Positions 1 to 6,286 are shown, numbered from the stretch's first letter. The stretch is 12,144 bases of DNA from CAZAQK01 sp050249355 (GCA_050249355.1 JBFWQQ010000053.1:1-12144); one strand, 5' to 3'. Program-made: numbers and translations. The notes: a model not told the origin generated them from the letters alone.

Positions 1-42
1 TCGTTCATAACATGCCTTGAAGTTGCGCATAATATTTTTACA

Positions 43-63
43 CCAGCCCTTATAATATGCTGG
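43..63 (+). promoter_or_regulatory. Possible -10 element inside a short inverted repeat upstream of kdsB
   Basis: The first 121 bases hold no gene that I can support. A perfect TATAAT hexamer lies at 51-56, about 65 bases before kdsB. It is framed by a 5 bp inverted repeat, CCAGC (43-47) and GCTGG (59-63), which could be an operator. No good -35 hexamer sits 16-18 bases upstream; the nearest candidates, TTGCGC at 23-28 and TTGAAG at 17-22, are too far away. The promoter call is therefore weak and rests mainly on the -10 match and position. Confidence 0.3.
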
Positions 64-121
64 CACAACTCAATCAATAACGTTTATAAACTCAAAAGCG
101 ATTATTTTCAGGTTATTGCCT

Positions 122-835
122 ATGAACCCGGTCATACTCATCCCGGCGCGGCGTGCGTCGACCAGGCTGCCGGATAAGCCCCTGCTGCTCATTGGCGGTG
201 CGCCGATGATCGTGCAGGTGTGGCGGTGTGTGCGGATGGCGGGCCTTCCGGCGATAGTTGCATGCGACAGCCATGAGATCAAAGAAGCGGTCGAACGGGC
301 AGGCGGGCAGGCGGTACTGACCGATCCGGATCTTCCTTCCGGATCTGACCGGATCTGGCAGGCATTGCAGGCGGTGGATCCCGACGGTGCGTATGATGTG
401 GTGGTGAACGTCCAGGGCGACATGCCGACACTGGATGCGGATGTGGTGCGCGACGTGGTGGCGCTGCTGGAGGATGAGCGGTTCGATATCACCACTGCCG
501 CCAGCCGCATCACGGATAACGAGGAAATCACCGATAGTGCGGTAGTAAAAGCCGTGTTTTCTGCAAATGGAATGGCAGAAGATTTTTCACGTATGGCGCA
601 GGGGCCGGGGCCGCATTACCATCATATCGGTATATATGCTTATCGGCGCCCAGTGCTGGAACGCTTTGTCAGCTTGCCGCCGAGCGCGCGTGAAAAACAG
701 CACCGGTTGGAACAGCTGCGTGCCATGGATGATGGAATGGCCATCGGGGTCGTCGTGGTTGACACGGTGCCGCTGGGGGTGGATACACAGGCAACATTAC
801 AAAAAGCAAGGGACTGGTATGAACAGCAAGAATAA
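122..835 (+). CDS. kdsB: 3-deoxy-manno-octulosonate cytidylyltransferase (CMP-Kdo synthetase)
   Basis: Transfers CMP from CTP to Kdo in the cytoplasm, activating this sugar for addition to lipid A in LPS synthesis. The 237-residue protein is close to the usual length (about 250). It shows the N-terminal nucleotide-binding motif PARRASTRLPDKPL (8-21), SGSDRI (73-78), NVQGD (96-100, with the metal-binding Asp100), HHIGIYAYR (167-175), a LEQLR segment (196-200) and a C-terminal GVDT (219-222). I chose ATG at 122 over an in-frame TTG at 116 because PxxxIPAR normally starts at the N-terminus; there is little Shine-Dalgarno sequence for either. Met101 replaces the Glu usually found in NVQGDEP, and the usual IPW segment after FSR is not present. 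Its end overlaps the next gene by 17 bases, implying one transcript. Confidence 0.93.
   Translation: MNPVILIPARRASTRLPDKPLLLIGGAPMIVQVWRCVRMAGLPAIVACDSHEIKEAVERAGGQAVLTDPDLPSGSDRIWQALQAVDPDGAYDVVVNVQGDMPTLDADVVRDVVALLEDERFDITTAASRITDNEEITDSAVVKAVFSANGMAEDFSRMAQGPGPHYHHIGIYAYRRPVLERFVSLPPSAREKQHRLEQLRAMDDGMAIGVVVVDTVPLGVDTQATLQKARDWYEQQE
808..813 (+). promoter_or_regulatory. Ribosome binding site deciding the adenosine kinase start
   Basis: AAGGGA lies inside the end of kdsB, 5 bases before the ATG at 819. No comparable site precedes the next in-frame ATG at 840. This favours the upstream start and translational coupling with kdsB. Confidence 0.6.
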
Positions 836-1814
836 ACCGATGTATGATATTGTCGGCATTGGCAATGCCATCGTAGATATATTAAGTTTCTGCGGGGATG
901 ATTTTCTCGAGAATAACAAGCTGGCAAAGGGCAGCATGCAGCTGGTCGACGAGGAGCGCTCGGCGCAGCTTTACCGGCAGGAGCCGTCGCAGCGCAACAA
1001 GGAGTGTTCGGGCGGTTCGGTGGCCAATACGCTGGCCGGCATGGCGGCGCTGGGCGCGCGTGCCGGCTTCATCGGCAAAGTGGCAAACGACACGCTGGGC
1101 GACATGTTCACCATCGACATGCAGTCGCTGGGAGTGACATTCAAAACCCAGCCAACACTGGAAGAAATTACAACCGCAAGTTGTCTGGTGTTCGTGACAC
1201 CGGATGCGCAGCGCACCATGGCGACCTACATCGGGGCGTGCTCGCTGGTGTCTGAGGCTGATATCGACGAGACGATGATCCGTGATGCCAAGGTGCTGTA
1301 TGTCGAAGGGTACCTGTGGGATACCGAGCATGCCAAGGCGGCCATCCGCAAAGCCATGAAAGTTGCGCACGCTGCCGGGCGGATGGTGGCATTCACCTTG
1401 TCGGATACGTTTTGTGTCGACCGGCACCGTGGAGAATTTCTTGAACTGATAAATAATCACATCGACATAGTGTTCGCCAACGAACAAGAGATTATGTCGC
1501 TGTACCAGACCAATGATCTGGAGCAGGCAATCGAAAAGCTGGATGGTGTGTGTAAGGTGGCGGTTATTACCCGCAGCGAAAAAGGCTGCATCGTGCTGAG
1601 TGAAGGCAACCGTGTGGAAGAAGCTGCTGCAAAAGTCGATCAGGTGGTTGACACTACCGGTGCGGGTGACCTGTTTGCCAGCGGATTCCTGTATGGGGTC
1701 GTGAATGGCTATGCCCTTAAGGACAGTGCGAAGCTGGGCAACCGGTGTGCCGGGCTTATCATACGCCAACTGGGTGCGCGGTGTGATGCAGCGCTCGATG
1801 AATTGGTCGCGTAG
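819..1814 (+). CDS. PfkB-family sugar kinase, probably adenosine kinase
   Basis: Probably phosphorylates adenosine to AMP with ATP in the cytoplasm (purine salvage). The 331-residue protein has the ribokinase/PfkB fold signatures: YDIVGIGNAIVDIL near the N-terminus (9-22), GGSVANTLAGMAALG (65-79), FIGKVANDTLG (84-94), and the C-terminal signature DTTGAGD (278-284), whose Asp284 is the expected catalytic base. The GIGNAIVD opening and the GGSVANT context are typical of proteins annotated as adenosine kinase in Alphaproteobacteria; other PfkB substrates cannot be excluded from sequence alone. ATG 819 is preferred because of its AAGGGA site; ATG 840 would remove 7 residues. The gene overlaps kdsB by 17 bases and ends 4 bases from the convergent gene that follows. 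Confidence 0.88.
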   Translation: MNSKNKPMYDIVGIGNAIVDILSFCGDDFLENNKLAKGSMQLVDEERSAQLYRQEPSQRNKECSGGSVANTLAGMAALGARAGFIGKVANDTLGDMFTIDMQSLGVTFKTQPTLEEITTASCLVFVTPDAQRTMATYIGACSLVSEADIDETMIRDAKVLYVEGYLWDTEHAKAAIRKAMKVAHAAGRMVAFTLSDTFCVDRHRGEFLELINNHIDIVFANEQEIMSLYQTNDLEQAIEKLDGVCKVAVITRSEKGCIVLSEGNRVEEAAAKVDQVVDTTGAGDLFASGFLYGVVNGYALKDSAKLGNRCAGLIIRQLGARCDAALDELVA

Positions 1815-1818
1815 GAAC

Positions 1819-2460
1819 CTAGGCGGCCTGAAAGCTGCGTAGTCGGCGAATACGCTCGTTGGCAGCGGCCAGTGCTTTTTTATAGTTCTGCTCCATGCGT
1901 TCCTTGGCCGAAAGGGTGTTGTGTTCAGTGCGTTCTCTTACACTGGCCTGTAGGGCCATTCCAATACCGCGCATCAGCTCGAAAAAATCCATCGGACGGG
2001 TTACAGAAGACATCTTGGCGCCCAAGCGTATGCTTTTACCATCGTTGCGCTGGCCGAGCTTTATCATCAATTCGTTCATCAGTAGCTTGGCTTCGGCTGA
2101 AGCAATGCCGCGCTGCGTGTCGCCTTCGCGCTGCATCACCTGTTCGGAGAAATCCGTCCAGCGCTGCAGGTAGAGCACGAACTGATTGGCCGGGTTATAC
2201 TCGCGCTCAGGGCAGAAATCTTTCAGGCCGGTATCGGATTTTGTTTTCAGGTCGCGTTCCAGCGATACCAGATCGATCAACGCGTTCACGTAATACGATG
2301 CCGGGAAAATATCGTAGGTGATGCGCTTGTTGCCACACCCCGACGAATAATGTGAAATGCCTGCATCATCGAGCAGGCTGGCAAGGGCGCGCAGCATTGG
2401 CGTGTATTCGCCGTGAAAATGTTGTATTGCTTGTTTAAGTTGGTTAGTTTGCTGAGACAT
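1819..2460 (-). CDS. Hypothetical protein, soluble, function unknown
   Basis: I do not recognise this 213-residue protein. It has no signal peptide or membrane segment and is mostly hydrophilic, so it is probably cytoplasmic. Visible features are a Cys-containing segment SSGCGNKRITYDIFP (39-53), a second Cys at 83, a largely helical middle (about 90-175), and a basic C-terminal helix rich in Arg, Lys, Glu and Ala (about 185-210) that could form a coiled coil. There is no nucleotide-binding loop or metal-binding cluster. It is supported as a real gene by its length, the lack of a competing gene in the region, a good Shine-Dalgarno (AGGGG, 6 bases before ATG) and a plausible promoter. It converges on the adenosine kinase and is divergent from the ampG-like gene. 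Confidence 0.75.
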   Translation of the reverse strand: MSQQTNQLKQAIQHFHGEYTPMLRALASLLDDAGISHYSSGCGNKRITYDIFPASYYVNALIDLVSLERDLKTKSDTGLKDFCPEREYNPANQFVLYLQRWTDFSEQVMQREGDTQRGIASAEAKLLMNELMIKLGQRNDGKSIRLGAKMSSVTRPMDFFELMRGIGMALQASVRERTEHNTLSAKERMEQNYKKALAAANERIRRLRSFQAA

Positions 2461-2466
2461 TCATAT

Positions 2467-2471
2467 CCCCT
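2467..2471 (-). promoter_or_regulatory. Ribosome binding site of the hypothetical gene
   Basis: Read on the minus strand, AGGGG lies 6 bases before the ATG at 2460. It is one of the clearest Shine-Dalgarno sequences in the window and fixes this start. Confidence 0.6.
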
Positions 2472-2499
2472 GAGCATCATGTTGTTGATTTGTCCGGTT

Positions 2500-2528
2500 A
2501 GTCTAGCAAAAATCGCATAAATAGTAAA
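2500..2528 (-). promoter_or_regulatory. Candidate sigma70 promoter for the hypothetical gene
   Basis: On the minus strand TTTACT (2528-2523) is followed after exactly 17 bases by TAGACT (2505-2500). Each hexamer matches the consensus at 4 of 6 positions. Transcription would start near 2493, giving a leader of about 30 bases. It lies in the 78-base spacer divergent from the ampG-like gene, where I see no comparable plus-strand promoter. Confidence 0.35.
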
Positions 2529-2538
2529 TAAACGATTA

Positions 2539-3843
2539 ATGACACTCGATAGATTTATGGATATCAGTATATTGAAGGAATTCTGGCGTATATACCGCCA
2601 TCCCAGGTTGTGGATAGTGTTGTGTCTGGGCTTTTCCAGCGGCCTGCCGCTGCTGCTGACCGCTTCAACCCTGACGCTTTGGCTGGATGAGGCTGGAATC
2701 AGCCGGGCCGCCATCGGGTTGTTCGCTGCTGTAGCAACCCCTTATAGTTTAAAATTTTTATGGTCGCCCCTGATGGACAGCCTGCGGTTTCCGCTTCTAT
2801 GCCGCTGGCTAGGCCAGCGTACCGGTTGGATGGTGGCCACCCAGGCCGGGCTGATACTGAGCATCGTTGCCATGGCGTTCGCTAACCCGGCGGACAATGC
2901 ATACCTGACGGCCTTACTGGCTGTGCTGGTTGCCGTATTTTCGGCCAGCCAGGATATTGTGATCGACGCGTATCGGGTGGAGTATCTAGAACCGGAGCAG
3001 CAGGCAGCTGGGGCTGCTATGATTGTGCTCGGCTATCGTATCGGCATGATCGCTTCGGGTGCCGGTGCCTTGTACCTTGCCGCATATTTCGGCTGGCAGG
3101 TGAGTTATCTGGTTATGGCGGCGCTGGTGATGGTGGGTACGGTAACGGTACTGATCGCCGGAGAACCGCCTCGCCACAGGGATGCGTCAGCGCTGGAAAG
3201 CCGGGATCTTGGCAGCTGGATTAAAGAAGCTGTCATCAGGCCGTTTACTGATTTCATGCAGCATAACCGCTGGCTTGCCATTTTGTGCTTCATCCTGCTG
3301 TACAAAATGGCGGACGCCTTTATGGGTACCATGGCGTATGTGTTCTACAAAGACATGGGATTCGATCTGGTGGAGATCGCCAATATTTCCAAACTCTACG
3401 GCGCTATTGCCAGCATTATTGGCAGCCTGTTTGGCGGGGTATTGGTCTACCGGCTGGGTATGTATAGAAGCCTGTGGCTGTGTGGCATACTGTATGGATT
3501 ATCCAACCTCATGTTCCTGGCGCTGGCGCGGGTGGGTTATGATACCAGCTTCTTTGTGCTGACCATCACGGTAGAAAATTTCTGCAGTGGTTTGGGTGCT
3601 GCCATATTCGTGGCCTATATCAGTTCCATGTGCAACCTGCATTTTACTGCAACACAGTATGCGCTTTTGTCTTCTCTGGCTTCGGCCGGGCGCACCTGGC
3701 TTTCCACACCGGCTGGCTGGCTGTCGCAAACCATGGGGTGGCAATTTTTCTTTTTCTTTTCTGCCCTGCTGGCGATACCGGGCTTGCTGTTCTTATGGGT
3801 GTTGCGGCACGATATAAAGCAGCAACGTACAGTAACGCAATAA
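2539..3843 (+). CDS. ampG: AmpG-like muropeptide permease (major facilitator superfamily)
   Basis: Probably imports anhydro-muropeptides released during cell-wall turnover from periplasm to cytoplasm for recycling. The 434-residue protein is strongly hydrophobic, with about 12 predicted membrane helices. Characteristic AmpG-type segments are GFSSGLPLLLT (31-41), the run ending LKFLWSPLMD (71-80), the loop LGQRTGW (91-97), and SASQDIVIDAYRVE (135-148) with its acidic residues. A longer cytoplasmic loop follows EPPRHRD, in the middle of the protein as in other MFS carriers. The start is uncertain: ATG 2539 and ATG 2557 are in frame and neither has a clear ribosome binding site. It is convergent with hemF with only 23 bases between them. 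Assignment to the AmpG family is firm; the precise substrate is inferred. Confidence 0.87.
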   Translation: MTLDRFMDISILKEFWRIYRHPRLWIVLCLGFSSGLPLLLTASTLTLWLDEAGISRAAIGLFAAVATPYSLKFLWSPLMDSLRFPLLCRWLGQRTGWMVATQAGLILSIVAMAFANPADNAYLTALLAVLVAVFSASQDIVIDAYRVEYLEPEQQAAGAAMIVLGYRIGMIASGAGALYLAAYFGWQVSYLVMAALVMVGTVTVLIAGEPPRHRDASALESRDLGSWIKEAVIRPFTDFMQHNRWLAILCFILLYKMADAFMGTMAYVFYKDMGFDLVEIANISKLYGAIASIIGSLFGGVLVYRLGMYRSLWLCGILYGLSNLMFLALARVGYDTSFFVLTITVENFCSGLGAAIFVAYISSMCNLHFTATQYALLSSLASAGRTWLSTPAGWLSQTMGWQFFFFFSALLAIPGLLFLWVLRHDIKQQRTVTQ

Positions 3844-3866
3844 ATGCACTGGGTTGTACCGGGAAG

Positions 3867-4880
3867 TTATTGCCACTTCACTTCCGGCGGCAGCGACATA
3901 AGGATGGCTTCGGTGTTGCCGCTGGTCATCAGTCCAAAGCGCGTACCCCGGTCGTATAGCAGGTTGAACTCCACATACCGGCCACGTTTTACCAGCTGGT
4001 GTTCGCGTTGCTCCGGCGTCCATGGCTTGAACATATGGCGGCGCACCAGTTTGGGATAGATATTAAGGAATGCCCGCCCGACTGCCTGTGTAAAATCGAA
4101 ATCGTTCTGCCAGTTCCCGGTATTAACATAATCGTAGAATATGCCGCCGACACCGCGTGGCTCGTCACGATGTTTCAGAAAAAAATATTCATCGCACCAT
4201 TGTTTGAACTTGGCATAATATTCTGGATCAGAATGATCGCAGGCCTGTTTGAATGCTCCGTGGAAATCCGCTGTGTCCGTATCGTCCGGGAACATGGGGG
4301 TAAGGTCCGCACCGCCACCGAACCATTGTTTTGTACCTTCGCCCACCACGATCATGCGTGTATTCATGTGCACTGCCGGCACCAGCGGGGAGCACATGTG
4401 CGCTACCAGCGAAATACCCGAAGCCCAGAATTGCGGGTTCTGATCGGCACCGGGGATTTCTTTGCGCATCACCTCAGAAAATTCGCCCTGGACAGTGGAG
4501 ATATTCACCCCGACCTTTTCAAACACACGTCCTTTCATCACCGACATTTCACCGCCGCCGCCGCCTTCGCGTTGCCATGGGGTTCTTTTAAATTTATAAT
4601 TTCCCCCGGGATTTGCTCCTTCAAATCCCATGGGGCGAAGCTCAGGGCTGGCGCGGTCTGCTGACCACGCTTCATTATTCTTCAAATACTCTTCTTCAAT
4701 TGTTTCAAACTCGGCGCAGATATTGTCACGCAGTTTGCGGAACCAGTTCGCGGCCAGTGTTTTTTGTTGTTCTAGATCTGCCCGCGTGGTTTGCTGCTGC
4801 AAATCACATGGGACGTGCTCAGCGCAGGTGTGGTCTGCTGACCGCGCTTTATCATTGGTCTTGGCGTTTATAGATGTCAT
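3867..4880 (-). CDS. hemF: Oxygen-dependent coproporphyrinogen III oxidase with two in-frame repeat insertions
   Basis: Converts coproporphyrinogen III to protoporphyrinogen IX by two oxidative decarboxylations using O2, in haem synthesis. Family landmarks are WFRKLRDNIC (46-55), TPWQREGGGGG (100-110), MKGRVFEKVGVN (115-126), AHMCSPLVPAVHMNTR (160-175), WFGGGADLTP (186-195), and the C-terminal RYVEFNLLYDRGTRFGL (301-317). At 337 residues it is longer than the roughly 300 usual for HemF. The excess lies at residues 8-30 and 67-87, which are encoded by two copies of the same short DNA repeat; the catalytic core looks intact. ATG 4880 is chosen because it forms an ATGA overlap with the stop of trmL, indicating co-translation. 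The next in-frame ATG (residue 84) would remove needed family sequence; a TTG at residue 27 would skip the first repeat. Confidence 0.94.
   Translation of the reverse strand: MTSINAKTNDKARSADHTCAEHVPCDLQQQTTRADLEQQKTLAANWFRKLRDNICAEFETIEEEYLKNNEAWSADRASPELRPMGFEGANPGGNYKFKRTPWQREGGGGGEMSVMKGRVFEKVGVNISTVQGEFSEVMRKEIPGADQNPQFWASGISLVAHMCSPLVPAVHMNTRMIVVGEGTKQWFGGGADLTPMFPDDTDTADFHGAFKQACDHSDPEYYAKFKQWCDEYFFLKHRDEPRGVGGIFYDYVNTGNWQNDFDFTQAVGRAFLNIYPKLVRRHMFKPWTPEQREHQLVKRGRYVEFNLLYDRGTRFGLMTSGNTEAILMSLPPEVKWQ
4622..4679 (-). repeat. Hairpin-bearing repeat, copy A, inside hemF
   Basis: A 58 bp sequence matching copy B (4800-4856) at 47 of 58 aligned positions, counted by hand, with one 1-base gap. 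The 12 bp core GGTCTGCTGACC (4655-4666) is identical in both and folds as GGTC-TGCT-GACC. Here the stem extends to 8 pairs (4651-4658 with 4663-4670), with one G-U pair in the hemF mRNA sense. In frame it encodes about residues 67-86 of HemF, including NNEAWSAD, between the N-terminal helix and the conserved TPWQRE segment, where family members vary. An 8 bp direct repeat, CTTCAAAT (4619-4626 and 4680-4687), flanks it but is probably not a target duplication. Confidence 0.7.
4800..4856 (-). repeat. Hairpin-bearing repeat, copy B, at the start of hemF
   Basis: A 57 bp sequence (19 codons) in the same orientation as copy A and about 81% identical to it. It begins roughly 25 bases after the hemF ATG and encodes about residues 9-27, including NDKARSAD. 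The shared hairpin core is at 4832-4843; in plus-strand RNA the stem extends to 8 pairs (4828-4835 with 4840-4847) through two G-U pairs, whereas in hemF mRNA these become mismatches. The reading frame stays open through both copies although they differ by a 1-base gap near the end of the encoded peptide. A mobile or duplicated element tolerated in coding sequence is the likeliest explanation. Confidence 0.7.
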
Positions 4881-5326
4881 GTGGTTTGCCTTATTGCTTC
4901 ACCCAGAACCATAGCGGCTGCCAGCGCAACATTCAAGGAGCGCATGCCGGGTTGCATGGGTATGGTTGCCGTCAGCATGCAGGCTTGCCGTACCGTGTCG
5001 GGAACCCCGACCGATTCACGCCCCATCAATAATATGTCATCTGTGGTGTAATCGATGTCGGTGTAGGCTTTGCCAGCGCGCGTGCTGAGCAGTATCAGCC
5101 TTCCGCTTATGCTGCTTTGATAATAATCAAGGAAATTTTCCCAGGAAAAATGGCGGATAAGCCTTACATGTTCAATGTAATCCATGCCGCTGCGGCGCAA
5201 CCGCTTATCGTCAAATGGAAAGCCGCACGGCTCGATGATGTGCAAGGCACATCCTGTGCAGGCGCACAGGCGCAATATGCTGCCCACATTGGCGGCGATG
5301 TCGGGTTGGTATAGGGCGATATTCAT
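4877..5326 (-). CDS. trmL: tRNA (cytidine/uridine-34-2'-O)-methyltransferase, TrmL family
   Basis: Expected to 2'-O-methylate the wobble nucleotide of certain leucine tRNAs using S-adenosylmethionine. The 149-residue protein has the size of the minimal SPOUT (SpoU/TrmH) fold without an RNA-binding extension, as in TrmL (about 157 in E. coli). The three family motifs are present: NVGSILRLC (13-21), LMGRESVGVP (100-109) and IPMQPGMRSLNVALA (122-136); the last two form the knotted cofactor site. The DYIEH segment (49-53) is also typical. ATG 5326 begins the family's usual MNIALYQPDIAANVG; no clear Shine-Dalgarno precedes it. Its stop overlaps the hemF start (ATGA), so the two are probably co-transcribed. 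It is divergent from the small membrane protein gene. Confidence 0.93.
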   Translation of the reverse strand: MNIALYQPDIAANVGSILRLCACTGCALHIIEPCGFPFDDKRLRRSGMDYIEHVRLIRHFSWENFLDYYQSSISGRLILLSTRAGKAYTDIDYTTDDILLMGRESVGVPDTVRQACMLTATIPMQPGMRSLNVALAAAMVLGEAIRQTT

Positions 5327-5346
5327 TTAAAAACAATTGCTTACAG

Positions 5347-5368
5347 CTTCACAAAAACTTCACAAAAA
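5347..5368. repeat. Perfect tandem 11 bp repeat in the trmL / small-gene spacer
   Basis: CTTCACAAAAA occurs twice back to back (5347-5357 and 5358-5368) between the divergent trmL and the small membrane protein gene. The period equals one helical turn, with a 6-7 base core plus an A-rich part, which is the architecture of direct-repeat sites bound by OmpR/PhoB-type response regulators. The 10-mer AAACTTCACA at 5355-5364 recurs at 5660-5669 in the petABC promoter. Function is inferred. Confidence 0.5.
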
Positions 5369-5393
5369 ACCAGTTTATTCCAACCGGAAAACC

Positions 5394-5621
5394 ATGCAAT
5401 ATAATGACTATATGCCATTAGATCCAAGAATGAATGCATTTTATCTCCTGACCGGCGTTACCTTCATGGCATTCGCATCAGGTTTCGGTGTGTGCCTGTT
5501 CAACCTCGATACTGTGAATGAATGTGTCGAAGTAGCCGATAACTGGCTCGACGTATTCCTCGATATGGGCAATCATCTCATCCAGTGGGCCGCCGCCCTG
5601 ATACGCGCGGTTTTCGCGTAG
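5394..5621 (+). CDS. Small single-pass membrane protein, function unknown
   Basis: I do not recognise this 75-residue protein. It has a short polar N-terminus, a hydrophobic stretch at about 15-36 (from FYLLTG to GVCLFN) that should span the membrane once, two Cys (34 and 44), an acidic segment (DTVNECVEVADNWLD, 39-53) and an amphipathic or weakly hydrophobic C-terminal helix (about 60-75). ATG 5394 is chosen over an upstream TTG at 5337, because the extra 19 residues would be encoded by the tandem repeat region; GGAAA at 5386-5390 may be its weak ribosome site. ATG 5412 is also possible. It lies 96 bases before petA in the same direction, so a role near the respiratory chain is conceivable but not shown. 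Confidence 0.55.
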   Translation: MQYNDYMPLDPRMNAFYLLTGVTFMAFASGFGVCLFNLDTVNECVEVADNWLDVFLDMGNHLIQWAAALIRAVFA

Positions 5622-5656
5622 TTATCCACCCACGTCGCCAAACTTCTTCTTTGCTG

Positions 5657-5684
5657 TTGAAACTTCACATATTTTTGTTATAGA
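5657..5684 (+). promoter_or_regulatory. Sigma70-type promoter of the petABC-lptD-surA operon
   Basis: TTGAAA (5657-5662, 4 of 6 consensus positions) and TATAGA (5679-5684, 5 of 6) are 16 bases apart in the 96-base spacer before petA. Transcription would begin near 5691, leaving a leader of about 27 bases. The 10-mer AAACTTCACA (5660-5669) overlaps the -35 and spacer, so a factor that binds the repeats at 5347-5368 could also act here. Confidence 0.55.
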
Positions 5685-5706
5685 CACTCTGGTATCTAAT
5701 TATGAC

Positions 5707-5713
5707 AGAGAAG
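5707..5713 (+). promoter_or_regulatory. Ribosome binding site of petA
   Basis: The purine-rich AGAGAAG precedes the ATG at 5718 by 4 bases and supports that start, which also gives the normal TAT-type N-terminus. Confidence 0.45.
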
Positions 5714-5717
5714 TTTC

Positions 5718-6281
5718 ATGTCGCAATCATCAAAATCTTCCGGCGCGTCGCCACTTGCCACCCAAACCACCCGTCGCGATTTCATGGTATTGACCGCAGG
5801 CGCACTCGGAGGTGTGGGCGCCGCCGCCGTGGCGTGGCCGTTCATAGACAGCCTCAACCCTTCCGCCGATGTGTTGGCGCTTTCTTCCGTTGAAGTGGAC
5901 CTTGCTCCGATACAGCCTGGCCAGACCGTTAAGGTAAAATGGCGTGGCCGGCCGGTCTTTATCCGCAATCGCACGCAGGCCGATATCGACCTTGCCCGTG
6001 AAGTGAATATTGATGACCTGCCGGATCCACAAACCGATGCTGAACGCGTAAAGGAAGGCCATGCACAATGGCTGGTGATGGTCGGGGTGTGCACCCATCT
6101 GGGTTGCATCCCGGTATCCGGCTCCGGCGATTTCACAGGCCCAGATAAAGGCGGATTCTTCTGTCCTTGCCACGGCTCGCACTATGATACCTCCGGCCGT
6201 ATCCGCAAAGGCCCGGCCCCGAAGAATCTGGAAATTCCGGAGTATGTTTTCTTAACCGATAACCGTATCAAGATCGGATAA
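5718..6281 (+). CDS. petA: Ubiquinol-cytochrome c reductase, Rieske iron-sulfur subunit
   Basis: Carries the [2Fe-2S] cluster of the bc1 complex (complex III) and passes one electron from ubiquinol to cytochrome c1. The 187-residue protein begins with a twin-arginine signal-anchor: TTRRDFMVL (17-25) followed by a Gly/Ala-rich membrane helix to about 43, so the folded domain is exported by the TAT system and stays anchored with the head in the periplasm. The cluster motifs are CTHLGC (125-130) and CPCHGS (149-154): ligands Cys125, His127, Cys149 and His152, with Cys130 and Cys151 forming the usual disulfide. A GPAP loop follows (165-168). Length and insert (about 85-118) fit the alphaproteobacterial/mitochondrial type. 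First gene of the operon; 5 bases before petB. Confidence 0.96.
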   Translation: MSQSSKSSGASPLATQTTRRDFMVLTAGALGGVGAAAVAWPFIDSLNPSADVLALSSVEVDLAPIQPGQTVKVKWRGRPVFIRNRTQADIDLAREVNIDDLPDPQTDAERVKEGHAQWLVMVGVCTHLGCIPVSGSGDFTGPDKGGFFCPCHGSHYDTSGRIRKGPAPKNLEIPEYVFLTDNRIKIG

Positions 6282-6286
6282 CCCCC

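Noticed and set aside
326..356. Three copies of CCGGATCT within 31 bases
   Set aside because: They lie in kdsB at the conserved SGSDRI motif region and are explained by coding and codon choice; the spacing is irregular (13 and 10).
567..818. Upstream extension of the adenosine kinase frame through kdsB
   Set aside because: The translated extension is out-of-frame kdsB and has no PfkB similarity; the family N-terminus begins after 819.
882..1769. Long minus-strand open frame (295 codons) opposite the adenosine kinase
   Set aside because: It is a shadow of a clearly conserved PfkB gene; no family features or ribosome site are visible.
4619..4687. CTTCAAAT direct repeats flanking hemF repeat copy A as a target-site duplication
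   Set aside because: The CAAAT part is shared with copy B and so belongs to the repeat itself; copy B has no such flank, and 61 bases would break the frame.
5337..5393. TTG start at 5337 for the small membrane protein
   Set aside because: No ribosome site, and the extra residues would come from the regulatory-looking tandem repeat.
5602..5620. Inverted repeat TACGCG/CGCGTA around the stop of the small gene, as a terminator
   Set aside because: The stem is only 6 bp, overlaps the coding end and is not followed by a T-run.
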